A stretch of 64,000 nucleotides of DNA from Batkoa obscura (GCA_030770535.1 JASVEC010000027.1:434001-498000), one strand, 5' to 3'; positions 19,531 to 31,907 are shown, counted from the first letter of the stretch. Numbers and translations are program-made. Notes: a model not told the origin generated them from the letters alone.

Positions 19531-21688
19531 TATCTTATTTTAGTTTATTTTAAAGTAATCAGGAGGGTAGTTTTATTTTTTTATATCTTCAAATATAAGT
19601 ATTCATTTAATTTAAAACTTGGGAAGTATATTAAATAAGATCCGTAAATTATATTCGTATAAAAAAATTTGTATATTAATTTGTTGTTTCTTTATTTTTG
19701 CTTTTGTTTTTGAACTTTTTGCTCACTCTCCTAGAAATTCTTTAAAAAGTCGAAATCCTTTAAATATTATATACAAATTATTATCCAATGAAGAAAGAGT
19801 CATATCTTTATTAAAAATACAATGACTTTATTAAAAAGATTTATAAATAATCTTATTTATTGTTTAAATTTTATCTTTAACTTTAGAAACTAAAATACCA
19901 TGTGCTTATTTGACTATTAAACATAATTTACATCAGTTTTAAATACATGGATAGGAAATAAATTGATAGATAATAAATCTATACAACTCCAAAGTCTTAT
20001 TATTTTGATGATTTATGACGTTTCTCACTATAAAGTTTGTTTTAATAAAAGCTGATTTTTTATAGGCCCAAAAGCCGAATATAATGGTTCCTATCATTCT
20101 TAAAATATACTTACTCTAATAATAAAATTAATTAAAAAAAGTTAATATTACGATTATTCTTGTTAAACTTTAATTTTAATAACACAGGTGAGGAGTAAGC
20201 TCTAAAATAGTGCAAATTTTTTACGCTAGAAATATAGTTAATTATAAAATCCAGTATCAGAGCGCATTTAACTAAAAAGAGGGGTCTTTTTTTAAATAAT
20301 AAACTATATTAATAAATAAGGTTTGATAAATAGTTTGCGTCATATTATTATAATATCATCGTACATCTGTCAATTACTTATTAACACTCGATAATTACAT
20401 AAAATGTAGAATAAGGGGATATATAATAGAAAGAGGCATGAAATGATTATTTTTAAATTCTAATATAATTTATTAATTGTATGTATTTAGTAATACATAT
20501 TCCAAAAAGAAGGTAGTCATATTTTAATTTACTAAATTTGGAGTCCTCCGAAGAACATAAGATCCTAAATTTTCTTTTTTAAAATTATATGAATTCTATT
20601 ACATAATAAATCGAACCGTAGCATGATTTACCAAATTTGGAGCCCTCCGAAGAAAGAATTGGTTTTGAATTTAAGTTTATAAAGTTTTATAAAGTTTTAT
20701 TTGACAAAGACATTCAACATACTATAATTTACCAAATTAAGTACCCACCGAGAGGGTAGCATCATCAAACTTTATTTATGTAAAAGGTTATCAATCTGAT
20801 GCTCTGTTTTTATTGTCCGCGTTTTTTTAACATTCACTTTTGGAACCTTAATCATTCCTTTTATTGTAATTAAAGAAGAATGAGAACCCAAGTTGTTTTT
20901 AAAAATCCCTGAATAAAAGATTAATGGAGTTTAAGTATTATATCCACAGCCCTTATAGCTTAATATGTATAATATCATATGTATGGGCTATGATATTGCT
21001 ATAAAAAGCAATAAAATACCAAGTCACACCTATTGGTGTAAAACATAACCTACAAATTGATTTTTAATTTACATGTAAAAATTCGAATTTGGTATGATAT
21101 TTTTTATATGACTAGTATTAAAATTTTGTCATCTTAGGATACAAGTAGTAATCTAGAACTGTTCATTTATCTTCAGGTAAAATTTTAAGATGTTGGAAAA
21201 ATTCAATAATTATTTCAAGACGTTTTGTCTGTTTAAAGAGATATATCAGTCGAAACTGTTAGATAGTTTATTAAAATAACTACAAGTAATTTTTTTTGGT
21301 CTTTAAATCAAATATAATGATCCTGCTTTACCTGATATTTCTTTACTCGATATAAAAGAGTATTATTATAAAAACTTGTGATTATGTAAGTATTTTGAGC
21401 TTTGCATAATTTCGTAAGGTTTTAAATTCAATTTTAAACTCCGTTAAATAAATTGTGCTAAGTTCATGCTAAACTATCAATGTAATTTAGGTTTTGTTTC
21501 CGAGTATTTCTTTTAATAGTCTTTTAAGCTTATTGATTCATTTAGTATGTTCATTCTTTTGCCAACATTTTAACTTTTATACAACCTAGTTTTAGATACT
21601 TAGTTATTTGTCCCATAACTAGGATCAAAGTTTACTAACCACGAATATTAGCTAAGCAATCAATAAAGTGGTACAAGTTTGTTTTTCT
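19531..21688. other. Gene-poor AT-rich stretch with a short GGAGCCCTCC-type repeat
   Basis: No gene seen in about 2.1 kb. A 68-codon frame at 19619-19825 starts with TTG, has one hydrophobic segment and no other support. Three related motifs of the form TTTACCAAATTTGGAGCCCT followed by CCGAAGAA occur near 20528, 20627 and 20729, about 100 bases apart; the third is diverged. Confidence 0.4.
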
Positions 21689-21690
21689 AA

Positions 21691-21854
21691 AAAAACGATG
21701 ATTTCATAGTTAACAAGCATAGATCATGGATTTAAATTACTCTAAAACCAATCATTTTATTAACTGATTTTAAAAAATGATGATTTCATAATTAACAAGC
21801 ATAGATCATGAATTTAAATTACTCTAAAGCCAATCATTTTATTAACTGATTTTA
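21691..21854. repeat. 82-bp tandem duplication
   Basis: Two head-to-tail copies of an 82-base unit beginning AAAAA(C/T)GATGATTTCATA; the copies differ at only a few bases, so the duplication is recent. It starts about 130 bases beyond the stop codon of the minus-strand bZIP gene. Confidence 0.9.
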
Positions 21855-21983
21855 AAAAATGAGGTTGGTGTTAACTTGACAATGTAATGAAAAAAAGTAA
21901 TAACTAAATGAGATTATAGTAAATTTTAAACAGTAAATACATTTATTAATTTCAAAAGATAAAGAGATTTAAATAACCAGCGC

Positions 21984-22622
21984 TCATTGATTGAGCTTAC
22001 AATCCACATGTGAAGCCAAAATCATTTTGATATTTAAAATTTCATTTTTAAGTTCACTTATTTTATCTGACAATATATGGTTTTCATTTTCTACTCTTTT
22101 TACTTCTTCTTCCCTCATCAAAAGCCATTCCTTCTTCTTTTGGCGACATTTAGCTGCTGACTTACGGTTCCTTGCTTTTAAAAGTTCATGTTGTGATTCA
22201 TAACTGTTGGTCATTTCATCACTCAATAATGTTACAGACGATTGCGAAGTGATACTTTCTTTTCTTTTATTGTTATATGAAATCCTCCTAGGAAGCTTTA
22301 TAAGGGATTTAAAACTTTCTTCAAATGGGTTTGGTTCCGAGCCTTTCGCTACTTTTGATTTAAAACAAGCTTCAAAAGGATTTATTTCGTATTCTTTTGT
22401 CCTAGAAGACATCTCGGAGAAAAGAGACATGGTGGAATCTGAAGTCTCGGTGCTTATTGCCAGACATTCTGGTTCATCATAAATAGGGTGATTAAAATTA
22501 ATTACATTGGGTTCATTCTTTATCATATAGTGAAGACCCATGGTGTTACTATCGACGCTACTGCCATTGGGATAAAATAAATAGTTCTCTTCTGGAATGA
22601 GTGGGCAAATGTTTTCAGCCAT
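21984..22622 (-). CDS. bZIP transcription factor 1 (ATF/CREB type)
   Basis: 212 residues, one exon. The C-terminal third is a complete bZIP: basic region ARNRKSAAKCRQKKKEW at about 149-165, then a heptad coiled coil and the ending ILNIKMILASHVDCKL. The NxxxAAxCR pattern and the C-terminal K-M-(L/I)-L-x-S-H-x-x-C block resemble fungal Atf1/Sko1-type factors that bind CRE-like sites as dimers. The N-terminal part is acidic and Ser-rich, with NPFEACF and NPFEESF repeats and IYDEPE; NPF-S-F is shared with bZIP2 and bZIP4, and YDEP with bZIP2, showing they are paralogs beyond the bZIP. It is the only one of the five on the minus strand. The start is the first ATG after upstream stops. Confidence 0.9.
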   Translation of the reverse strand: MAENICPLIPEENYLFYPNGSSVDSNTMGLHYMIKNEPNVINFNHPIYDEPECLAISTETSDSTMSLFSEMSSRTKEYEINPFEACFKSKVAKGSEPNPFEESFKSLIKLPRRISYNNKRKESITSQSSVTLLSDEMTNSYESQHELLKARNRKSAAKCRQKKKEWLLMREEEVKRVENENHILSDKISELKNEILNIKMILASHVDCKLNQ

Positions 22623-25105
22623 CTTGATGGTTTCAAATTAGTTTTTCTAAATTTCCATATTGCTCCTTAAATACTTTTCGTTTTTATTCAAATAAATTCC
22701 AGATTAGCTTAATGAATAAAGTTATCTCTATGATATCATACATTTATAGTATACACTCCTTTAAGTTTTAATTTGGTATTTTGTATATTCTGTTAACATT
22801 TTAAAGTAAAAATAATTATTTATTTAATTAATTTGATTGATTATTATACAATATAAAAGATAACATAACTAACCCGACCTCATGTATCTATTTGTGTGTA
22901 TGTATACATAACATACAGTATACCTTGTATCCATATATAATAGCTTATTATAGTGTAATGAATAGACTTATAGACTGTCAGTAATAGTCGATCTTGATAT
23001 AATTATAGCATTTTAGGACCTTGGAGAAGATTCTGGGCTCCTCGGAGTTAGGATATACATCTCAATATAGTACAAAATTGATTTTTTTTAACAAATGAAA
23101 TTTTAAAGTTCGTTTTTATCACATGATCACGCGTATGATTGAGTTTTAATCCAGGTATAAAATAAATTTAAATGGAAAGTCGTTAAGCTTATCCTCTTAA
23201 ATAAGATGTGGAAAATTAGGATGATAAAGATAAAAAGATGTATGAAAATGGTGAAAAGCAGGTTAACGTAATTATTATGCTCAAAGTATGAAGCTATTTT
23301 TATACAACATACTTTAAGGGATTTATAAGAATTAATTGATTCTTTTGTTTATTAGTACAAGTAAATAATAAAGTTTGTTTTTGAAACAAATATTTTTAAG
23401 CTAAATGATGTTTGATAAATATATTATTTTGTTCTATTTTTAAAGATTGGCTGTTAATTTAAATAAATGATTAATTTAGAAAAATCATGTAACCTTGATA
23501 TTTTAATATCTTAGTTTTAAAAGTTGAAATCCTAGCCAACTATTTATTTTAAACGCAGGGCCATGAAAACTAATTTTATAAAAAGTAATGTTACATCGTG
23601 GTGCCATTTTGGTTAAGTCGGAATTTGAAATACAGACGCTACTAGATGATAATATAATAGAACAGGTAATAGCATAATTCAATCAGATCGATCTCTGTGA
23701 TTTTAACGCTGCTTCTTTTTTCTCGATCTTGATACCCTCTTAAAGAAATTTTGCAGCAATCTTATAATAAAAAGTTATGCTATAAAATGCACATTCCCAA
23801 GGATAATATAATAAAAAGTGGTGCTATATGAAACTAATAAAATAATGGGCTTATATCTAAATTCTAGTGAACAAAACGCAAATATTTTGATTATGTTTAA
23901 AGAGTACACAATAAATCAATCTATAGAATCTCAAATACTGACCATTAGTTTTTGTTATCTAATATATGTATTTTTTTTAAATTTTATAATATATTTTACT
24001 AGTTTAAAAGTAGCAGCTATAATTAATTTCTCCACACATTATTAACTCAAAATCAGTTCTTGTACATTTCTTCTTTTTTTTGCCAACAGTCCTTTAACAT
24101 ATCCTAAATAGGACCCCTGAATTCACTTAATAAAGTTGCACTTTTATTTCATTACTTTGGGGGTATTTATTATTATTTTTTCTATAATAATAGTAATGGT
24201 ATGAACTAAGTATTTAACTGTTTGATGATGTCTGTCTATTAATTATGTACAAAAGTCTATTTGCTTTTATTTCATATTCTATTCTCTTAACTTTTATATA
24301 TCAAATTTGAGTTTTAATTAATTATAATATTTTCTTCAGAAACTCAAAAGCTTAATTATAAATTAATTTAAATTGGTCAAAATAAACCATTTTTAGACAA
24401 TAATTATGAAATCATAAACAAAGGATTAACTTCGTTTTAACCAACTTTTTATGTATTTTTAATAAACAATAAATATACTTATAACTTAAATGAAATAACA
24501 TGATGGTAACTTATTTGATTTATTTAATTATATTTATTATTTCAAGACTAGGTCTCAGTCAAAGTTTTTTAAACACATTTTGAAGAGTTCGTAAAATTAA
24601 AAATTAAAAACCCTTAATAACCTTTTCACGGAGCAGTCCTTAAATAGAAATTAATTTGAGGTTAAAAGTAAAATTAAAGTATTAATTTTGGCGGGATGCT
24701 GACTATAATTGGTATTTACATAACGCAATTTTTTGGTTTATAATATTTCAACTGTTATTTTAACTAGATTTTCTTATTTAGAGAAGCGTTTATACCTTTT
24801 AGAAAAATATATAACTTTGAAGGTTTAAAATTGCATGCGAAAAATCGCTAAAAAATTAAATAAAATACTAGATAATATTTGTAGTCTTTTGTTTAGTCTT
24901 TTATTTAGTCTTTTGCTTGTAATTGTATATTTATCGGAGTTATATATTTTTCCAAAAGTTTTGTGTGAATAAAATTAGGCTAAAAAACTTCTATTTCTTA
25001 AAACCACTATCTGGAGTTTACTAAAAAAATCACTTTATAGAAAAGACACATGATAGTTATCATGTTTCATTTTACATATTCTTTATTTAATTTTAAAGCT
25101 AAATA
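22623..25105. other. Gene-poor stretch between bZIP1 and a MITE
   Basis: About 2.5 kb; nothing recognisable as coding. The first 150 bases hold the minus-strand bZIP1 promoter (a TATAAATG element on the minus strand near 22745). Confidence 0.4.
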
Positions 25106-25202
25106 TGGGGATGTTTTTTTTAGCTTCATTATTTTTTCCATTTTTTAAGCGCTATTGAGCGGAAAAATTGTTAGTAAAATTCTTAAAAAAAATACATCCC
25201 CA
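25106..25202 (+). repeat. MITE-A copy 6
   Basis: 97 bases from TGGGGATGTTTT to ACATCCCCA, flanked by TA on both sides; core AAGCGCTATTGAGCGG. Confidence 0.92.
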
Positions 25203-26404
25203 TATATTAAAACTCAATAAATAATTTCCTAATAGATTTATAGTCAATGCCAAAATTCATTTTTTTACAATTTTTATTAAATAAATTAGCTGAATTTAAC
25301 ATTTTGATTATCTTGAAATTAACAAAATTTGATTAAAAAAGTGCAATGGGATTTTATGTTAGTTTAAAACTAACATGAAAATTACTTCAATATTGGCTGT
25401 CTTAATAATTAGTATATAAAGTTGATATATAATCGTTAAATAAATAATGTAAAGTTTGATTTAATAGTTACTATTAGCCTTTAATAAAATATCAGATCAG
25501 GCTTTAAATTAGATTTACTGTGAAATTATCTTTTATATGAATCTATATAAATTTATATAATTATTATTGTATATCAATAATTAAAACAAACTTTATGAGA
25601 ATAGATTCAGTCAACTTTTGGAGCCTAAATTATATTATTATATTTATTACAAATTTATAATACTCAAGGAAAGTGATCAATTTACTTCTATTGAATAAAG
25701 TGTATGAAATAATAGTAATTAATTAGCTTGGTGACAAAATAAACCCTAGGAAGCTTATAATGATGAAAAATAATACTAACAACAAAATAAAATATAGCCA
25801 ATAAAAAGACTTTGAATCGAAATTTTATGAGAGAAATTTCGATCTCGATGACTTTTTTTATTGATTTTATATTTAGAGATTGTGTAAATTAATAGATTTA
25901 GACTTTAAAATAAACCTTTCAATCGCAATTCCTTTAAATAGTTTAATTTTACAAACGAATTTGCATACAAAATTGATTTTATTAAAAGCATGTATTTCCT
26001 AACTCCGAATTTTTTGAAGTTTGACTAATTAAACTTTTTAATAAAATTGATATGTATCAAGTGTTGAATGCATATCTAAAGAAAAAATATATAGTCAATA
26101 ACTGAAATCGTATTAGCTCAAGAGAGTATAATAATTATTTATATCATTTACAATAGTTATGTTACTTGACTATGATATTATGTATTTCAAACTAAAACAT
26201 TTTAAGAATGCTGAGCTAAAATTTTAAAACTTACAGATATAGTAATTTCTCTGCCATCTCTTGATCGATCTGTATGGGTAAAAATCGTAGAAATATTTGG
26301 GAAGGTATAAAAAATGGCTAATACTCTTGATTAAATTTTAATCATTGAAATCATTTATTTTCCTCAACTAATCAGCTGTGCATAAAAAATAACAAACTAA
26401 AAAG
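25203..26404. other. AT-rich intergenic stretch upstream of bZIP2
   Basis: No gene seen. Confidence 0.4.
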
Positions 26405-26412
26405 TATATAAA
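26405..26412 (+). promoter_or_regulatory. TATA box of bZIP2
   Basis: TATATAAA, 50 bases before the ATG at 26455. A TATA element at 42-54 bases before the ATG is common to the four plus-strand bZIP genes. Confidence 0.6.
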
Positions 26413-26454
26413 GAGCTTAATAGACCACTATAATTTAAATTAATTTTTAAAAAT

Positions 26455-26970
26455 ATGGCTTCACAAGATATATATGGTGTCTTATTTAACACTCACAAAG
26501 AATATACCATGAATCAAATAATTTATGACGAGCCTGATACTATCTATAATTTTGAAAGTGACTTCCATTTTATGCCTAAATACTATCATAATAGTGCTTA
26601 TACATCCATGATTCCAATTGAGAATAACCCCTTTGACCAAAGCTTTGGGAATTTCTTATATACTCAAGAATCTTCATCGCCCGTTCAATATATGAACAAA
26701 ACTGAATATGCGCACAGTTCATTCACTTCATCTAGTAGCAGCTCAACACAGGGATCTGGAAAGCGTAAACTAACCAAAAGCAGCAGTAGTAGAAGTAACA
26801 AGAGCGCCAAAAGTAAAGAGAAGAGGAAGGAATGGTTAATAAAGAAAGAAGAAGAAAACCAAAGCATTGAAACTCAAAATAAATGCTTGGAGGAGCAAGT
26901 TGACTTACTAAAGAATGAAATTATTAATCTAAAAATGTTGTTAGCGAGCCATCAAGGCTGTAATTTCTAA
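26455..26970 (+). CDS. bZIP protein 2 with degenerate basic region
   Basis: 171 residues, one exon. The coiled coil and ending (EIINLKMLLASHQGCNF) match bZIP1 and bZIP4 closely. The N-terminal half shares IIYDEPD with bZIP1 and NPFDQSFGNF plus SPVQYMN with bZIP4. The basic region, however, reads RSNKSAKSKEKRKEW: measured back from the conserved Trp, the Asn is two residues out of register, the Ala-Ala pair is gone, and the (C/S)R that contacts DNA is replaced. It remains basic, so residual or altered DNA binding is possible; otherwise it could act as a dimerisation partner that weakens binding. A Ser run (SFTSSSSSSTQ) precedes it. Confidence 0.82.
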   Translation: MASQDIYGVLFNTHKEYTMNQIIYDEPDTIYNFESDFHFMPKYYHNSAYTSMIPIENNPFDQSFGNFLYTQESSSPVQYMNKTEYAHSSFTSSSSSSTQGSGKRKLTKSSSSRSNKSAKSKEKRKEWLIKKEEENQSIETQNKCLEEQVDLLKNEIINLKMLLASHQGCNF

Positions 26971-27197
26971 TCATTAAGTAGGGGAGGATTCTGGTATATA
27001 GCTTCAAAGTATCATTTGGGTTTTAATGTATAAATTTATTTAATGCACCTTTATAAGTGTCTATAAAAGGATGGCTTAGCTTTATTGAATAGCTCAATAA
27101 TAAAAATAATTGTTTAGTTTTTATATAATTTTCTAAGCTTTTTTATTCATTTTTTATTAATGGTATTCATTAGTATTCAATATAACAGTTTATTAAA
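26971..27197. other. 3' flank of bZIP2
   Basis: AT-rich; AATAAA-like signals near 27100; no gene. Confidence 0.3.
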
Positions 27198-27294
27198 CGG
27201 GGGATATCTTTTTTGGTTTCATTACTTTTTGTATTTTTAGCTATATTGAGTGGAAGAAATGTTTGCAAAACCCTTAAATAAAAAAGTATCCTCA
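27198..27294 (+). repeat. MITE-A copy 7 (old, diverged)
   Basis: The order of blocks GGTTTCATTACTTTTT, GAGTGGAA and AGTATCCTCATATA is kept, but the AAGCGC core is lost, making this one of the oldest copies. Confidence 0.7.
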
Positions 27295-29695
27295 TATATA
27301 AAATAGTTAATAGCTAGCTTAATTGAGAGTAAAAGTCATCTTTATTATAAAATTGTCATATCAAGGTCCAGGAAATACTTGACTAAAACTATTAAATATT
27401 ATATTAATACAAAATACATAACTCAAATACTTTCAAATATTATACTTGTATAAAAGCAATAAACTCACCATCAAAATTTTATGGCTTTTCCTAATGTTAA
27501 TCTTCACAATTTGATTAAAATTTTTCAGCCTTAAAACCTTGAAGATGATGGTATATTTAAAGTTTTTTGAGTTCAAATATGCGCAAACTAACAATACATT
27601 TTAAAATAAATTTAGGCATCTAGCAGTAAATTAATATAGTAATGCAAGTTATTGGTTATAAATATTATTGTTAGTTAGAACACATTCAAACTTAAATAGC
27701 TGTAATGTCAACATTTGTCAAATCTTTGTTGAAGGTTTTTAGAATTTTTTATTGGAGGTTTGTTGGAGATTCGATTGGATAAATTCAAAGGAGTCTAGAT
27801 TGGGATTTAGGATTTATCTGTAATTCTGTTCAGAAATTAATAAAGTCTAACTCTATGTTGATATCTTGAAAAGTAAGTGTAAGCATATACCACTGTTACT
27901 ATATTCTACTATTTACATTAATCATTAAATAATATTTGTACACAGATATTAATAAGTAATTTATATACACACAATCTTCTAAGAAATCTCTACCAGCTAT
28001 AAGCACGCTTAAATGGCCTAAATTTCTATTTCGTAGGCAGTTATTGAGCATAAATATAGAATTATTATAAGCAAACATGTCTATGCATTCTCGTTTCATC
28101 CAACTTAGTATTTTCTAGAAAACTATAACAGCTTTGGACATTATGTATACTTATTTACGAACTTTGAGTTCATCTTAAGATAAACATTGGCCTAAATCTG
28201 TGTTGATAAACATAAGTACAAAAACCCCAATTTTATGTTGTAACTAGTACTTATCGATTTAAATATTTAATTAAAGCCATAAAAAACTTTCGATTATTAT
28301 GATCTAATAAAGATCTGGGAGAAAGTAGGACATTTCATATTTATCAGTTCATTTGGTGTAATTGAATAAAATATATATATTATGTCTAATTTATAAAGTG
28401 TTTCCACACAAAAGTAGCTTAAAATTAATCTTCTCTTATTAAAAATCATAGTTATAACTCGTTAAAAGCTCTTGGTGCCAACCTCTAATTGCAAGTAATA
28501 CAAATAAAATAAAATAAAGATGGAGTTATGATCATTATGAAAATATAGTTATAGAAAGTTAGTTTGAATGGACACATGTGGATCAAAATAATTAAACACC
28601 CATTCTTAACGTTTATAATATTCATTTTGATTGTAGTATTGCCAGATTTTCAATTTCTTCGGTATAATAGTTTACTTAGCTAAATAAGTTTAATCCAAAT
28701 TTTGGTTTTATAAATTAATCAACCACAGTTCGTAAAATAAAAATTTATCCTTAATTAAAAAAGGGAAAGAAAAGGGGATAGAAATAAAATTAATTTTTCT
28801 CTAGATATATTGTACTAAGGAAAGCTATTGTTAAGTATTATTACATTGTAAGCAATATATATCATACTTTTAATAGATCAAAACCAATTTAAATATATAA
28901 CATTGAATACGCTAATAAATAAAGTGGCTCGAAAACTTCCTTACATATAGTTATAAATATTAGTTGTTTTATTCGCTAACCAGTTTAATTCAGTGAACAC
29001 TTTAAATCAAACAGTATTAAAAAAATAAAATAAGATGTTTATCCGCAAGCGATGCATAATTTGATAATATAGTAAAATTTAGCTCAAACACTCAGAATTT
29101 AATAAATTCACCATAAAATAGAATCATATTAAATATTATAAATAATTAAATAATAAATGGGGACCTACACTTTAAACTATAAGTTGAATTTTTCAATGAT
29201 GTGTATTAAACCACAAGTGTAAGTGTATAATTTTTATTTTAAAAAAGTAACCACCTTAAAATTGGCTTAAAATAGTAAGGATTAAACAAAAAGCAAAGTA
29301 TCAGTTGTATAGTTGAAAATAAAAAGTACTTAGTAAAATTATCTCTACTTGATATTGGGCTTCATAGAAAAAGCTATAATTTTTTTTGTGTAAAGTGAAA
29401 TACCATGAACAGAATCAAAAATTAAAATATATTTAATGACATCATTTAGGATTACATTAAATGATTTTGGTTCCATGAAAAAGATATTTATACGTAAAGT
29501 TAACTATTTAAAATTAGTATTATAAAGAATGATTTTTAAATTTTTTAATTTTTCAAAAGAACCAATAAACTCCCAGGTATTTATTTTGGAAAGATGGTAA
29601 AAAAAATAAATCGATTTAAAATAACATAGAGTAACCAGAAGTTGCAATTTGAAAACTTAGGTTTTATAAGCCATTACTCACGATATTGTTTTGAA

Positions 29696-29726
<31 letters not shown>

Positions 29727-30350
29727 CATTATACTTATCATTCTATTATTACGCTCTATTCCCCTTAAATATATGCCTATTTTATCGATTTTAAATATAA
29801 GGAGTAGAGAGGTTAATAACATTTAAAATATATATGTAATCTTGCTTTGATAACTATGAAATCACAATAAATTGGATTATAAAATTATAAAATTATAAAA
29901 TTATAATTAAGTTCTATATATTATAATGTTTAATTAAATTATAAGCGGAATAAGAATATTTATAGCATTTACAATTAAATTTAGTACTTAATTCCTCATT
30001 TTTTTATTTTTTTAAAAATTAATAATTAAATAAACTATATATTTTAAGCAGATGTATATCCTACATCCCGAAATCAATAAGTTACTATTTATAATATTCA
30101 CCACTTTAAAATCCAAGCATTTTAAAGGGATGAATTTAAAAACCATCCCAAAACATAATGAACGAACTTCACATCAAGTTATTAAACACCCTGAAGTTTA
30201 ATTAGTTGAAATACTTTAAAATTGAGATACATCAAAAACTTAAAATAGTAACTATTATTATAATGAAGGGAGGACATAAATAAAATAAACCTTCTAAGTT
30301 GTATAATGACTTTTATCTCATTAATTGATCCTTTCCTTTTTAAAAAAGTA
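27295..30350. other. 3-kb gene-poor stretch between bZIP2 and bZIP3
   Basis: No supported gene. A 66-codon minus-strand frame at 27899-28099 has no recognisable content. An (ATT)n microsatellite lies at about 29697-29722 and a short (TTATAAAA)n run at about 29880-29905. Confidence 0.4.
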
Positions 30351-30360
30351 TATATATAAA
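30351..30360 (+). promoter_or_regulatory. TATA box of bZIP3
   Basis: TATATATAAA, 43 bases before the ATG at 30394. Confidence 0.55.
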
Positions 30361-30393
30361 GTATACTACTAAAATTTATTAACAAGCTTTACT

Positions 30394-30861
30394 ATGAGTT
30401 TTGACTTATCTAGCGCTACTCTATTCATTGAAGACGATAACCCAAACTTAAATAACCTTAGATTATATTCAAAGCTACTCTATGATAGTACCTTAGAGAA
30501 GTATATTACATATAAAGAATATACAGATAACTGGAGCATGAATCCCAAATGGCTTAATACAGTAGGTAATTACGATGGTCAGTATAATTCTGGTTTTAAA
30601 GATTTATTGTCCCGTAGTATGGATTTTAATTTCCAATATAATAATTATATACCAGTGGACTTCTGGATGGATGCCACTTTAGAAAGTAATATAGTAACGT
30701 GTAATATAAATCATGTAAAGAAAGAGAGTTTGGTAAGGAAACAACAAGCAAACCAGATCATTGAAGACCAAAATAAACGTTTAAAAGACCAGGTGAATTC
30801 CCTTAAGGATGAGATTATTTGTATTAAGATGCTTTTAGTATCTCAAAATTGCAGTTTTTAA
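30394..30861 (+). CDS. bZIP-derived protein 3 lacking a basic region
   Basis: 155 residues, one exon, the shortest of the five. The zipper is preserved (NQIIEDQNKRLKDQVNSLKD) and the ending EIICIKMLLVSQNCSF is clearly of this family. Where the DNA-binding helix should be, the sequence is LESNIVTCNINHVKKESLVR: it keeps LESN, as in bZIP5, and the KKE before the zipper, but has none of the Ala-Ala, Cys-Arg or flanking basic residues. The frame is open and the promoter TATA element is in place, so this looks like an expressed protein rather than a dead gene. By analogy with known bZIP antagonists, it would dimerise without binding DNA. That is inference. The N-terminal half has no recognised motif. 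Confidence 0.78.
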   Translation: MSFDLSSATLFIEDDNPNLNNLRLYSKLLYDSTLEKYITYKEYTDNWSMNPKWLNTVGNYDGQYNSGFKDLLSRSMDFNFQYNNYIPVDFWMDATLESNIVTCNINHVKKESLVRKQQANQIIEDQNKRLKDQVNSLKDEIICIKMLLVSQNCSF

Positions 30862-31564
30862 ATTTGTATATTATAATATACATGTGCTATTAATATTTAA
30901 ATAAAAAAATGTTGATTGTGAATAAAAACCCCCTCACATTTATTAACTTAGCTATTTCTAATAAAAGAGATCTTTAAAGCATTTGTACTGTTATTAATTT
31001 GTGATAATCTTTTTCATTTAATGTACATTTTAAAAAAATAAGGGTATAAATACCTACAATTAAACTATAATGGAGTAATTATTAAATATAAAGTATTATA
31101 TAAATAAAAATAATGCAAAACTGAAATTAAATATTTAAAGATCAAATGGCACTATTAATTAAGTGTAAAGATGAATAATATTAAATCATCAAAATAAGCA
31201 ACCCTTATTTCGACTCAATATGATCTTGGTGTTTTATTAAATAATTAAATCAGATATATAAATGGTTATTCAGTCTTCAAAAACTCTAATGGCTTAGTTT
31301 TAAAGTGCTATTATACGATATTAAAATATTAATTTGTAAATTAAAAAAATTTTAATTACACTTTTATGTTTTTTATTTCAAAAATAATAACTCATTTATT
31401 GATAACTAAGAGATAATAGTATATGGGAATATAAATTAATATAAAATATTAAAAGCTATTATTATTATTATAAAAGATTTAAGAATAACAATAAATTGTT
31501 GAATATATAATTACAGCTGATTAATGGCATTGATTTATTATATATTAAAAATAAATAAAAAATA
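30862..31564. other. 3' flank of bZIP3, no gene seen
   Basis: AT-rich with AATAAAAA-like 3'-end signals soon after the stop codon. Confidence 0.35.
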
Positions 31565-31665
31565 TGGGATGTTTTTTTTTGACTTGATCACTTTTTCCAT
31601 CTTTTAAGCACTATTTGAATGTAAAGATTGTTAGTAAAATTCTTAAACACAAAAATACATCCCCA
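31565..31665 (+). repeat. MITE-A copy 8
   Basis: 101 bases, TGGGATGTTTT to ACATCCCCA, TA on both sides; core reads AAGCACTATTTGAATG. Confidence 0.9.
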
Positions 31666-31806
31666 TATAAAGCAATGTTTTTTAATATCATAAAAATAAT
31701 AGTATAGATTATTTAAAACTATTAATAATATAAAATATTGATAAACAAAATGCACTTTTGAATTAAATAAAATATATAATTCAACTACTTTATGTACATA
31801 TTAATA

Positions 31807-31907
31807 TGGGGGTGTTTTTTTTGTTTTCATTATTTTTTCCATTTTTTAAGCGCTGTTTGAGCGGAAAGGTTATTAGTAAAATTCTCAAACACAAAAATAC
31901 ATCCCCA
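31807..31907 (+). repeat. MITE-A copy 9
   Basis: 101 bases, TGGGGGTGTTTT to ACATCCCCA, TA on both sides, only about 140 bases from copy 8 and in the same orientation. Confidence 0.93.

Noticed and set aside
19619-19825. Small membrane protein (68 codons)
   Set aside because: Start would be TTG; a single hydrophobic run in AT-rich DNA is expected by chance.
22207-22482. 91-codon frame antisense to bZIP1
   Set aside because: Shadow of the bZIP1 coding strand.
29697-29722. Possible CRISPR-like or regulatory array
   Set aside because: It is an (ATT)n microsatellite; no spaced repeats of CRISPR type occur anywhere in the window, and the genome is eukaryotic.
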